From positions 1,178,001-1,242,000 of the forward strand of contig CAVTIC010000001.1 of NCBI GenBank assembly GCA_963734685.1: 64,000 nt of DNA, given 5' to 3'. The translations under genes were made by a program, and so were the position numbers. This stretch comes from JAOUEA01 sp963734685 (GTDB lineage Bacteria > Actinomycetota > UBA4738 > HRBIN12). The first letter of the stretch is position 1, and every line of letters begins with the position of its first letter. The notes beneath the pieces were generated by a model, which did no database searches, had not been told where the DNA came from, and was given only the letters and a program-made list of their open reading frames with translations. Below are positions 28,083-36,026 of the stretch, piece after piece.

Positions 28083-29500
28083 GCGAGCCGCCGACCGACA
28101 CGGTCCTCTGCGACGCCTGTCCGATCAGATGCGTGATCAAGCCGGGCCGCACCGGGTCGTGCGACCGTTACGGCAACGTCGACGGCGTGCTCACGCGGCT
28201 CGATCCGCTGCTCGTACTGCAGCGCACCCAGGAGCAGGGCGGTGCCCTGGTGCCGTTCGCGGCCCGCGAGGGCGACTGGGAAGGCGAGGTCGTGCCGACC
28301 GAGGACGTCTTCGTGACCGGCGCGGGCTCAGGCACGACCTACCCCGACTACAAGCCGGCGCCGTTCATCGTCTCGTCCACGGTCGAGGGCGTGGACATGG
28401 TCACGGTCGTGACCGAGGCGATCTTCTCCTACTGCGGCGTCGACGTGAAGATCGACACCGACCGACACGTCGGGCCCGAGCGCGAGCTCGTGCGCGCCGA
28501 CGGCCAGGCCGTCGGGCACGTGACGACAGGCCAGTACGGGTCGCAGATGCTCTCGCTCGGCGGCGTGAACCACCTCACCGGAGGCTCGAAGCGCGAGGGC
28601 CTGGTGACGATGAAGGTGCTTCTGGCCCTCTGCAGCGGCGAGCCGGCCGAGCTCTCCGTCGACGGCGGTTCCGACCTCGTGCTGCAGGCCGGACGTCCGC
28701 CGATCGTCGATGGCGTCACCGAGGAACGGATGCGCGTGGGGTGCGGGTCCGCGACGATCGGGATGTTCGCGAAGCAGTGGTACGAACACGTCGACGAGGT
28801 CGTGGTGGTGGACGATCACATCACCGGCGTGCTCTCCGAGCACCAGGCCGGGCGCTACCTCGACATCCCGCCGACCGGTATCAAGGTGCAGGGGCGACGG
28901 TCGACCCCGGGTCGTTACTTCAACGTCGCCCGGCCCGGCACAGGGTGGGGCGGCACCGACATCGAGGATCCGCTCAGCATCCTCGGTCCGTTCGATCCAG
29001 ACGTGGCGCGGCCGGGACTCACCCTCTTGATGATCGGCACGACGGGCGAGCACTACGCCTACTTCGTGCTCGACGAGCAGCTCACCCCGGTGCCCAGGGA
29101 GCTTCCCGAGGACCTGCGTGAGTCGGTGGACCGCATCCAGGACAACTGCGAGCCGGCGATGACCTCGGTGCTGTTCGTCGCCGGCGCGGGAGGGTCGTTG
29201 CGCGCGGGTGCGACCGTGAACCCGGTGGCCCTCACCCGCTCGGTGAGCCGCACGATCACCGAGGTGACCTGCGGCGGGGCGCCGGTCTTCGTCTGGCCGG
29301 GCGGGGGCATCACGTTCATGGTCGACGTGACCGAGGTGCCGCCCGGCGCGTTCGGCTACGTCCCCACACCCGCGATCGTGGCGCCGCTGGAATTCACGAT
29401 GCGCCTGGACGACTACGACACCCTCGGCGGCCACATGGATGCGGTGGTGCCGATCGCCGACGTGCTCGGCCGCCCCGACCTGAGGACGCTCCCCAGGTGA
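28079..29500 (+). CDS. hnr: 6-hydroxynicotinate reductase homologue
   Basis: Iron-sulfur flavoprotein of 473 residues. It matches the annotated Hnr family closely along its length: FVTGAGSGTTYPDYKPAPFI, VEGVDMVTVVTEAIFSYCGV, GGVNHLTGGSKREG and VVVVDDHITGVLSEHQAG. In the nicotinate fermentation of Eubacterium barkeri the enzyme reduces 6-hydroxynicotinate with ferredoxin to 1,4,5,6-tetrahydro-6-oxonicotinate. The N-terminus has a Cys cluster (C11, C14, C18, C28) suited to a [4Fe-4S] centre. It overlaps the hydroxylase gene by 4 bases. Substrate assignment rests on family similarity from memory plus the presence of an enamidase three genes on; a close heterocycle is possible. Confidence 0.85.
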   Translation: MSEPPTDTVLCDACPIRCVIKPGRTGSCDRYGNVDGVLTRLDPLLVLQRTQEQGGALVPFAAREGDWEGEVVPTEDVFVTGAGSGTTYPDYKPAPFIVSSTVEGVDMVTVVTEAIFSYCGVDVKIDTDRHVGPERELVRADGQAVGHVTTGQYGSQMLSLGGVNHLTGGSKREGLVTMKVLLALCSGEPAELSVDGGSDLVLQAGRPPIVDGVTEERMRVGCGSATIGMFAKQWYEHVDEVVVVDDHITGVLSEHQAGRYLDIPPTGIKVQGRRSTPGRYFNVARPGTGWGGTDIEDPLSILGPFDPDVARPGLTLLMIGTTGEHYAYFVLDEQLTPVPRELPEDLRESVDRIQDNCEPAMTSVLFVAGAGGSLRAGATVNPVALTRSVSRTITEVTCGGAPVFVWPGGGITFMVDVTEVPPGAFGYVPTPAIVAPLEFTMRLDDYDTLGGHMDAVVPIADVLGRPDLRTLPR

Positions 29501-30471
29501 GCGGCCCGGTGGGTCCGACCCGGATGAGCGGCCCGGTGGCAGCGACCACGCCCGACGGCTCCCGCCTGCACCTGCAGCACGGTCCGATCGATCTGATCAT
29601 CGAGGCCGACGGCGACGAGGCCGAGGTCGCCGAGGCATACCGACGGGCATGGGCACGGTTCGGGTACTTGCTGGACGAGCTGGTCGAGGAGCTGCCGTCG
29701 CTCCGGACCCCCGTCACCGCCGCCGGCCCAACGCTCTCCGGTCGCATCGCCAGGCGAATGGCCGCCGCCGTGAGGCCCTTCGCGGATCGATTCATCACGC
29801 CGATGGCCGCCGTGGCCGGCGCGGTGGCCGACGAGATCGTCGCCGAGATGACCGCACGCGATCTGCGCCGTGCCTACGTGAACGACGGTGGCGACATCTC
29901 GATCTTCCTGACGCCGGGGCAGACCTACGACGTGGGGTTGGTGCCGGTGCCGAGTCGGCCGGGTGTGCTCGGGAAGGCGACGATCCGCCACGGGGACCGG
30001 GTCCGCGGCGTGGCGACCAGCGGCCGCCACGGGCGGAGCTTCTCGCTCGGCATCGCCGACGCGGTGACGGTGCTCGCGGCCGACGCCGCGCGTGCCGACG
30101 CGGCCGCCACACTGATCGCCAACGCCACAGACCTTCCCGGACACCCCGCCGTTCGGCGCGTGCCCGCCTCGGAGCTCGACCCGATGTCCGACCTCGGCGA
30201 TCGGCCGGTGACGGTCGAGGTCGGCGCGCTCGTCCCGTCGGAGGTCGAGCGGGCGCTCGAGGCGGGGATGGCGGTGGCCGAAGCGATGCGGTCCGACGCT
30301 TCCATCGTGGCCGCCGTACTCTGCCTTCAGGGCGAGGTCCTCACGGTGGGGCGCCCGGGCGTGGCGGCCGTGGATCTCGACGGACCCTCTTCGCCGGCGG
30401 TGCCGATCCGGACCGTGCTAGCCTCCGCCGCGCAGGGACGATCCGATGCTGCGAGCCGTCCGAAGGGGTGA
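29497..30471 (+). CDS. UPF0280 family protein (ApbE-like fold)
   Basis: Protein of 324 residues belonging to UPF0280: FITPMAAVAGAVADEIVAEM, AYVNDGGDISIFLTPGQ, VATSGRHGRSFSLGIADAVTV and LIANATDLPGHPAV are the family's defining blocks. The fold is related to ApbE flavin transferases, but no activity is established for UPF0280. GTG 29497 overlaps the reductase stop (GTGA). The first 20 residues partly repeat themselves (MSGPVGPT, MSGPVAAT), so the ATG at 29524 may be the true start. Placement between a flavoprotein reductase and the ring-opening enzyme suggests a pathway-specific role, perhaps flavin-related; that is inference. Confidence 0.85.
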   Translation: MSGPVGPTRMSGPVAATTPDGSRLHLQHGPIDLIIEADGDEAEVAEAYRRAWARFGYLLDELVEELPSLRTPVTAAGPTLSGRIARRMAAAVRPFADRFITPMAAVAGAVADEIVAEMTARDLRRAYVNDGGDISIFLTPGQTYDVGLVPVPSRPGVLGKATIRHGDRVRGVATSGRHGRSFSLGIADAVTVLAADAARADAAATLIANATDLPGHPAVRRVPASELDPMSDLGDRPVTVEVGALVPSEVERALEAGMAVAEAMRSDASIVAAVLCLQGEVLTVGRPGVAAVDLDGPSSPAVPIRTVLASAAQGRSDAASRPKG

Positions 30472-30495
30472 GCACCGACGGACATCCGGAAGATC

Positions 30496-31050
30496 GTGAC
30501 GACCGTCGAGGAGATCCGGCTCGAGGCCGGCAGGCCGGTCGACCCGCCCGTGCGTCGCGTCGTGACCGCCGCGGTGATGCGGAACCCCTTCGCCGGGCGT
30601 TACGTCGAGGACCTCCAAGAGCTGATCGACGCGAGCGTGGCGCTCTCGGGCACGCTCGCAGGCATCGCCGTCGCCCGGCTCGACGGCGCACCCGTGCACA
30701 GCTACGGCAAGGGCGGCATCGTCGGCACCAAGGGCGAGCTCGAGCACGTGGCCGCGATGCTGCATCCGGAGTTCGGGGCGCCGTTGCGGGAAGCCTGCGG
30801 CGGCGGGAAGGCGATCATCCCATCGGCGAAGAAGCGCGGGGCGCCCGGCGCCACCCTCGACGTGCCCGTGCACCACAAGGACGCCGCGTTCGTGCGCAGC
30901 CACTTCGACGCGGTGGAGCTGCGCATCGTCGATGCGCCCGACGACGACGAGCTCGTGATCGCCGTGGCCGTGACCGACGGTGGCCGTCCGTTGCCGAGGG
31001 TCGGAGGGCTGCAGGTCTCCGAGATCGTGGGAGAGGACGGGCTCCGATGA
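30496..31050 (+). CDS. AA_synth (DUF1185) family protein
   Basis: Protein of at least 184 residues matching the 'amino acid synthesis' family: VVTAAVMRNPFAGRYVEDL, GELEHVAAMLHPEFGAPLR, GGGKAIIPSAKKRGAPGAT and VHHKDAAFVRSHFDAVELR. The family has known structures but no assigned reaction. The visible GTG start cuts into the conserved N-terminus: codons for DIRKIV lie directly upstream in frame, while the natural GTGA-overlap start (GTG 30468) is in another frame. Removing one G from GACGGACATC joins them as VSTDDIRKIVTTVEEI, so the real gene probably spans 30468-31050. Conserved neighbours make it a likely pathway enzyme. Confidence 0.85.
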   Translation: MTTVEEIRLEAGRPVDPPVRRVVTAAVMRNPFAGRYVEDLQELIDASVALSGTLAGIAVARLDGAPVHSYGKGGIVGTKGELEHVAAMLHPEFGAPLREACGGGKAIIPSAKKRGAPGATLDVPVHHKDAAFVRSHFDAVELRIVDAPDDDELVIAVAVTDGGRPLPRVGGLQVSEIVGEDGLR

Positions 31051-31069
31051 GCGCCACGTCCGCCCGGTC

Positions 31070-32233
31070 GTGAGCGATCTGCTCATCCGCAACATCGGCG
31101 CGATCGTCAGCGGCGATGTCGATGAGCCGGTGACCGCCGGCGACGCGATCGTCGTCCGCGAAGACATGATCGTCTCGGTCGGCGACGAGGCCGGCGCGGA
31201 TGCGACCGGCATCGCGACGGTGGTCGATGCGGCGGGGGCCACGGTCATGCCCGGCCTCTGCGACAACCATACGCATCCGGTCCTGGGGGACTACACACCC
31301 CGCCAGCGGCAGGCGGACTTCATCGATTCGTACCTCCACGGCGGCGTGACGACGATGATCTCGGCGGGCGAGCCGCACACGCCGGGGAGGCCGACCGACC
31401 CCGCCGGGGTGAAGGCGCTCGCGATCTTGGCCCACGCGTCGTTCGCGAACCTGCGCCCTTCGGGCGTGAAGGTGCACGCGGGCGCCGTGCTGCTCGAACC
31501 CGGACTCACGCAGGCGGATTTCCGGGAGATGGCGGCCTCCGGCGTCGACCTCGTCGGCGAGATCGGCATCTCGGGCGTGAAGGACGCAGGCGTCGCCGCC
31601 GAGATGACCCGCTGGGCGCAGGCCAGCGGCATGCGCGTGATGGTGCACACGGGCGGCGCGTCGATCCCCGGGAGTGGCATCGTCGGTGCCGACTTCGTGG
31701 TGCAGGTGCAGCCGGACGTGGCCGGTCACACGAACGGTGGACCGACGGCGCTGCCCCTCGACGAGGTCGAGCGGATCCTCGACGAGACGTCGGCCCGGGT
31801 GGAGATCGTGCACAACGGGAACGTGAAGGCCGCCGGCGACGTCGCGGCGCTCGTCGCCCGCCGCGACGAGCTCGCACGGCTCGTGGTGGGGACCGACAGT
31901 CCGGCAGGCTCGGGTGTGCAGCCGCTCGGCATGCTCCGCACGATCTCCTGGGCGGCGTCCCTGGGCGGCGTCGATCCCGCGAGGGCCGTCGCCGCCGCCA
32001 CCGGCAACGTGGCCGCCCTGCACCGGCTCGAGACCGGGGTGATCGCGCCCGGGCGCGAGGCCGACCTGCTCGTCGTCGACGCACCACTCGGATCGCAGGC
32101 CGGTGACGCGCTCGGCGCGCTCGCGATCGGCGACACGCTCGCGGTCGCGGTGTCAGTGATCGACGGGAAGGTCCGGTTCACGAAGAGCCGAAACACCCCA
32201 CCCGCGGTCCGACCGATCTCGGTGGCGGGCTGA
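31070..32233 (+). CDS. ena: enamidase (1,4,5,6-tetrahydro-6-oxonicotinate amidohydrolase) homologue
   Basis: Amidohydrolase of about 387 residues. It resembles the Eubacterium barkeri enamidase over its whole length, including LIRNIGAIVSGD, the metal motif DNHTHP (H67, H69), DYTPRQRQADFIDSYLHGGV, TTMISAGEPHTPGRP, HTGGASIPGSG and the C-terminal KSRNTPPA. In nicotinate fermentation this enzyme hydrolyses the cyclic enamide to 2-formylglutarate and ammonia. GTG 31070 is usable but lacks a ribosome site; ATG 31047 (ATGA overlap, GGAGAGGA upstream) would join the frame as MSATSAPVVSDLL if one C is missing from CCCGG near 31064. The enzymes expected for 2-formylglutarate metabolism are not in the window. 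Confidence 0.88.
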   Translation: MSDLLIRNIGAIVSGDVDEPVTAGDAIVVREDMIVSVGDEAGADATGIATVVDAAGATVMPGLCDNHTHPVLGDYTPRQRQADFIDSYLHGGVTTMISAGEPHTPGRPTDPAGVKALAILAHASFANLRPSGVKVHAGAVLLEPGLTQADFREMAASGVDLVGEIGISGVKDAGVAAEMTRWAQASGMRVMVHTGGASIPGSGIVGADFVVQVQPDVAGHTNGGPTALPLDEVERILDETSARVEIVHNGNVKAAGDVAALVARRDELARLVVGTDSPAGSGVQPLGMLRTISWAASLGGVDPARAVAAATGNVAALHRLETGVIAPGREADLLVVDAPLGSQAGDALGALAIGDTLAVAVSVIDGKVRFTKSRNTPPAVRPISVAG

Positions 32234-32254
32234 CGACGACACATTGGGGGCTCG

Positions 32255-32638
32255 ATGGAGATCGCACGAGCGACCGAAGGCACCTTCGAGCGGGGCGACG
32301 AGGCTCGCTTCACCGGCGAGGTCTGGCTGCGGTCGACCGTCGGCGACGGCGAGGGTACGACCGTCGGACTCGTGCACTTCGCTCCCGATGCCCGCACGCG
32401 CTGGCACCGGCATCCGAAAGGGCAGTTCCTGTACGCGGTGAGCGGCAGGGGACGGGTGCGCACGCGCGGTGAGGTCGGGCACGTGCTGGAACCGGGCGAC
32501 GTGATCCACGTCGTTCCGGACGAGTGGCATTTCCACGGTGGTTCCCGCACCGCGCCGATGGTGCACGTGGCGGTGACCGGCGGGGCGCCCGAATGGGGCG
32601 AGCCGGTGACCGACGGAGAGTTCGACGAGGGCTTCTGA
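32255..32638 (+). CDS. single-domain cupin protein
   Basis: Small beta-barrel protein of 127 residues. The first cupin motif is TRWHRHPKGQFLYAVSGRG (His, His, Glu replaced by Gln) and the second is PGDVIHVVPDEWHFHGG (His retained). This pattern matches the cupins of the TM1287/carboxymuconolactone-associated kind used as small isomerases, sensors or metal-binding accessory proteins. It starts 22 bases after the enamidase stop and closes the catabolic operon. A role in handling the aldehyde product is possible but unproven. Confidence 0.82.
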   Translation: MEIARATEGTFERGDEARFTGEVWLRSTVGDGEGTTVGLVHFAPDARTRWHRHPKGQFLYAVSGRGRVRTRGEVGHVLEPGDVIHVVPDEWHFHGGSRTAPMVHVAVTGGAPEWGEPVTDGEFDEGF

Positions 32639-32740
32639 ACGAGGGTTCGGCCGGCGAAGAACCGCGTGACCGGCTCGATGCGCTTCAGTCCGGGGGTGCG
32701 TCGTGTCGAAGCATCCATCAGGCGCTCCTGAGGAGGCCCG

Positions 32741-33130
32741 ATGTCACGCGTGTTGGTGATCGATGACGAGACGATCGTCGGAACGATCCTGACGTATGCC
32801 TTCGAGGCGATCGGTCACGAGACGATCATCGCGGACAGCGGTGCCGCGGGCATCGACGTCGCACGCGCCGAGCACCCGGATGCGATCGTGCTGGACCTCA
32901 TGATGCCGGAGGTGAACGGGCTCGACGTGCTCGACACCCTGCGTCACGACGACGCGACGAGATCGGTGCCGATCCTCGTGCTCACCGCCGTGACGATGTC
33001 GCGCGAGCACCTGCTGTGCGTGTCCGGCGGCGCCGACCGGGTGATGACCAAGCCCTTCGATCCTCGAGACGTCGCCGATGTCGTCGATGCCATGATGTCG
33101 TCCGAGGGGTCTGCGGTCGCCGGTTCGTAG
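32741..33130 (+). CDS. stand-alone response-regulator receiver (CheY-like)
   Basis: Single receiver domain of 129 residues without an output domain. The acidic pair is D8-D9 (VIDDE), the phosphoacceptor is D52 (IVLDLMMPEVNG), the switch Thr is T82 (LVLTAV) and the conserved Lys is K104 (MTKPF). AGGAGG lies just upstream of the ATG. No histidine kinase is in the window. It is followed 131 bases later by a nucleotide cyclase gene, a plausible but unproven signalling partner. Confidence 0.9.
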   Translation: MSRVLVIDDETIVGTILTYAFEAIGHETIIADSGAAGIDVARAEHPDAIVLDLMMPEVNGLDVLDTLRHDDATRSVPILVLTAVTMSREHLLCVSGGADRVMTKPFDPRDVADVVDAMMSSEGSAVAGS

Positions 33131-33261
33131 CCGGCGCGACGGGTTCGGGCGGTTCGTGGTGCCACGGGACCTGCATCAGCACCCAGGTCGATCCGGAGGC
33201 ACGACCGCGGGTTACGCCTGCGGACGCGAAGTGGGAACATCGGTTCCCGGAGGGTCTTCCC

Positions 33262-35223
33262 GTGACGGACACCGCAACGCTCGATCGAGCTCGTCAGGCG
33301 TCGGAGAACCACGCTTGGGGAGAAGCGTTCGAACACTACGCGCGTCTCGCCGATGACGGAGCGCTCACCGGCGACGACCTCGAGCGGTTCGCGGTCGCGG
33401 CCTGGTTGACCGCGAACGTCAAAGAGGGCATCGACGCCCTGGAGCGTGCCTACACGGCCTATGTCGACGACGGGAATCAGCGACGGGCCGCGTACGTCGC
33501 GATGAGCCTCGCCGACGCGTACAACGACCGGTTGAAACCGGCGATCGGCAACGGATGGTTCCAACGTGCTGTGCGGTTGCTGGACGGAGTGCCCGAGGGC
33601 GCCGAGCACGGGTACCTCGAGCTTTCCCTGGCCCGGAACAGCTTGGGCACCGGCGCGATCGAGGAAGCGGTGGAGCACGCGACCAGGGTCGTCGATCTCG
33701 GCACGCGCTTCGGCGACCGCGACCTGCAGGCGTTCGGGCTGATCCTCCAAGGGATGGTGCTCGTCGAGCAGGCGCAGGTCGACCGAGGCCTCGCGCTGGT
33801 CGACGAGGCCACGGTCGCCGCGGTCGCGGGCGATCTGACGCCCATCACGACCGGCATCATCTACTGCATCACGATCGACGTGTGTCGGAACCTCGCCGAC
33901 TACGGGAGGGCCGGTGATTGGACGGAGGCCGCTGCACGGTGGTGCGAGCGACGGGCCGTGCGAGGCTTCCCGGGTGTCTGCCGCGTCCATCGCGCCGAGA
34001 TCATGCGCCTGCGTGGCGCGTTCTCGGAGGCCGAGGACGAAGCCCGCCGGTCGATCGACGAGCTCATGGACTTCGGTCAGCTCCCCAGCGCCGGGGCGGG
34101 TTTCAACGAGATCGGTGAGGTTCGGCTGCGGATCGGCGACCTCGACGGTGCTGAGGAGGCCTTCGCGCAGGCCCACCAACTCGGGAACGACGCGCAGCCC
34201 GGCATGGCGCTGCTGCACCTGGCTCGCAGGCAGACGGAGACGGCTCGGTCATCGATCAACGCGGCGCTCGCCGACCAGCCGATGCCGCTCGCTCGGGTCC
34301 GTCTGCTCCCCGCGCGCGTCGAGATCGCGCTCGCGTCGAACGATGTCGAGGACGCTCTCGAGGCGGCCGCGGAGCTGCGCGACATCGCCGCGACGTTCGA
34401 TGCGCCGGCGTTGCACGCCGCGGCACATCACGCGACGGGGGCGGTCCTCACGTACGAAGGCGACCCCACGGCCGCCATCACGGAGCTCCGGGAGGCGGTC
34501 CGTCATTGGATCGAGGCCGACCTGCCGTTCGAGACGGCGGAGTCGCGCCGGTGGCTCGCGCTCGCGCATCGGTCGGGTGGCGACGAGACCTCAGCGCTCC
34601 TGGAGCTGCGGGCCGCGAAGGCGGCGTTCGAGCGCCTGGGCGCGCGCCTCGAGGCCGAGCACTGCGACGAGATGATCATCGCCGGTGCCGGACGAAGCGC
34701 CGGCCGGCGGGTGGCCCGAGCGTTCATGTTCACCGACATCGTCGGCTCGACGAACCTGCTGGAGACGATCGGTGACGAGGCGTGGGAGGACGTGACCCGC
34801 TGGCACAACGACACCCTGCAGACCCTGATCAGGTCCCACGCCGGCGAGGTCGTCCACACGACCGGCGATGGCTACTTCGCGGCGTTCCCCGACGCGACCA
34901 CGGCGGCGAGCTGTGGGGTCGCGATCCAACGTGGGCTGGCGGAGCATCGGCGCGAACACGGCTTCGCGCCACAGGTCCGGATCGGGCTGCACGCGTCGGA
35001 GGCGACCGTGATCCCGAACGACTACGCGGGCATCGGTGTGCACCTGGCGGCGCGCGTGGGGGCGCTCGCCGAGGGTGGCGAGATCCTCGTGACGTGCGAG
35101 ACGGTCGAAGGGGAGCCGATCCCGTTCCGGGTCGACAACGAGCGGTCGGTCTCGCTCAAAGGCATCGCCGACCCGGTCCGTGTGGTCAGCATCGACTGGC
35201 GGACGTCTCCGACCGAGAGCTGA
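33262..35223 (+). CDS. TPR-domain class III adenylate/guanylate cyclase
   Basis: Cytosolic protein of 653 residues. Residues 1-470 are helical repeats of TPR type (DGNQRRAAYVAMSLADAYND, AAYVAMSLADAY, VRLRIGDLDGAEEAFAQAHQ), probably a sensory or protein-binding module. Residues 485-653 are a class III cyclase domain: metal-binding D492 (FMFTDIVGSTN) and D536 (TTGDGYFAAF), then IGVHLAARVG. The usual purine-selecting Lys before GDG is His, and the transition-state Asn of the V-N-x-A-A-R motif is His, though the Arg remains. This is a known divergent subclass; activity and nucleotide preference are uncertain. GTG 33262 follows GGAGGG by 7 bases. Confidence 0.87.
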   Translation: MTDTATLDRARQASENHAWGEAFEHYARLADDGALTGDDLERFAVAAWLTANVKEGIDALERAYTAYVDDGNQRRAAYVAMSLADAYNDRLKPAIGNGWFQRAVRLLDGVPEGAEHGYLELSLARNSLGTGAIEEAVEHATRVVDLGTRFGDRDLQAFGLILQGMVLVEQAQVDRGLALVDEATVAAVAGDLTPITTGIIYCITIDVCRNLADYGRAGDWTEAAARWCERRAVRGFPGVCRVHRAEIMRLRGAFSEAEDEARRSIDELMDFGQLPSAGAGFNEIGEVRLRIGDLDGAEEAFAQAHQLGNDAQPGMALLHLARRQTETARSSINAALADQPMPLARVRLLPARVEIALASNDVEDALEAAAELRDIAATFDAPALHAAAHHATGAVLTYEGDPTAAITELREAVRHWIEADLPFETAESRRWLALAHRSGGDETSALLELRAAKAAFERLGARLEAEHCDEMIIAGAGRSAGRRVARAFMFTDIVGSTNLLETIGDEAWEDVTRWHNDTLQTLIRSHAGEVVHTTGDGYFAAFPDATTAASCGVAIQRGLAEHRREHGFAPQVRIGLHASEATVIPNDYAGIGVHLAARVGALAEGGEILVTCETVEGEPIPFRVDNERSVSLKGIADPVRVVSIDWRTSPTES

Positions 35224-35237
35224 CGAGGCGAGCGACG

Positions 35238-36026
35238 GTGACCACGTTCGAGTCCGACGAGGAGGAATGGCGTGCCTACCTCGAAGGCACGCACCCGACG
35301 ATCCGGCGCGGGCAGCGCACGTTCCGCTTCCTGCCGTCGGAGCCTCGATGCAGGCTCTGCTCCGTGCCGTTCGGCGCGCCGGGCAGGTTCCTGCTGGCGC
35401 GGTTCGGATTCACGCCGTGGGAGAAGAACCCGAACATCTGCAGCCGCTGCGTGGTGGGGCTCGAGGACCATCCCGTGAGCGGCGCCGAGGTGGAGATCTC
35501 GTTCCTCTTCGCGGACGTCCGCCGTTCCAGCGATCTCGCCCGGAGCATGGACACGATGGAGTTCACCCACCTGATGCAGCGCTTCTACGCGACCGCGACC
35601 ACCGTGCTGCTCGAGCACGACGCCTTGCTCGACAAGTTCGTCGGCGACGAGGTCGTGGGGTTCTTCCTGCCGTTGATGACGGGTCCGAACCATGCGAGCG
35701 CGGCGGTGCGCGCGGCGCAGGGCCTCCTCCGTGCCACCGGACACGACGACGAGGACGGCCCCTGGTTGCCTCTCGGTGCCGGGGTGAACACGGGAACCGC
35801 CTTCGTGGGCATGGTGTCCAGAGGTGGTTCGAGCGAGTTCACCGCGTTCGGGGATCCGATCAACGTGGCAGCGCACGTCGCCGCCCAGGCCGCGCCCGGC
35901 GAGATCCTGGTCACCGAGGCAGCTGCCGTCGCAGCCGAGCTCGCCGCCGACGGTCTCGAGCGACGTCGCTTGTCGCTCAAGGGGCATCAGGCCGACGCGG
36001 TGGTGGTTCCGCTCGCGCCCGACTGA
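35238..36026 (+). CDS. class III adenylate/guanylate cyclase with N-terminal Cys4 module
   Basis: Protein of 262 residues, 14 bases after the previous cyclase. The N-terminal 80 residues contain CRLC and, 32 residues on, CSRC, a likely zinc or iron-sulfur site. The cyclase domain has the first metal Asp (FLFADVRRSSDL), then LLDKFVGDEVVGFF, which supplies the purine-site Lys and second Asp, and FGDPINVAAHVAAQAAPGEI. The Asn of the transition-state motif is present but the Arg is replaced by His, the reverse of the neighbouring cyclase. Its 3' end overlaps the converging cNMP-domain gene by 40 bases. Confidence 0.86.
   Translation: MTTFESDEEEWRAYLEGTHPTIRRGQRTFRFLPSEPRCRLCSVPFGAPGRFLLARFGFTPWEKNPNICSRCVVGLEDHPVSGAEVEISFLFADVRRSSDLARSMDTMEFTHLMQRFYATATTVLLEHDALLDKFVGDEVVGFFLPLMTGPNHASAAVRAAQGLLRATGHDDEDGPWLPLGAGVNTGTAFVGMVSRGGSSEFTAFGDPINVAAHVAAQAAPGEILVTEAAAVAAELAADGLERRRLSLKGHQADAVVVPLAPD

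Noticed and set aside
25463..31073. Long alternative frames (25463-26923 and 29649-31073) within the catabolic operon
   Set aside because: Arg-rich out-of-frame translations of genes whose correct frames carry recognisable domains.
33140..33200. Possible fifth palindromic repeat (GGGACCTGC near a later AGGTC)
   Set aside because: The arms are only five or six bases, and the family's loop islands and tail are missing.
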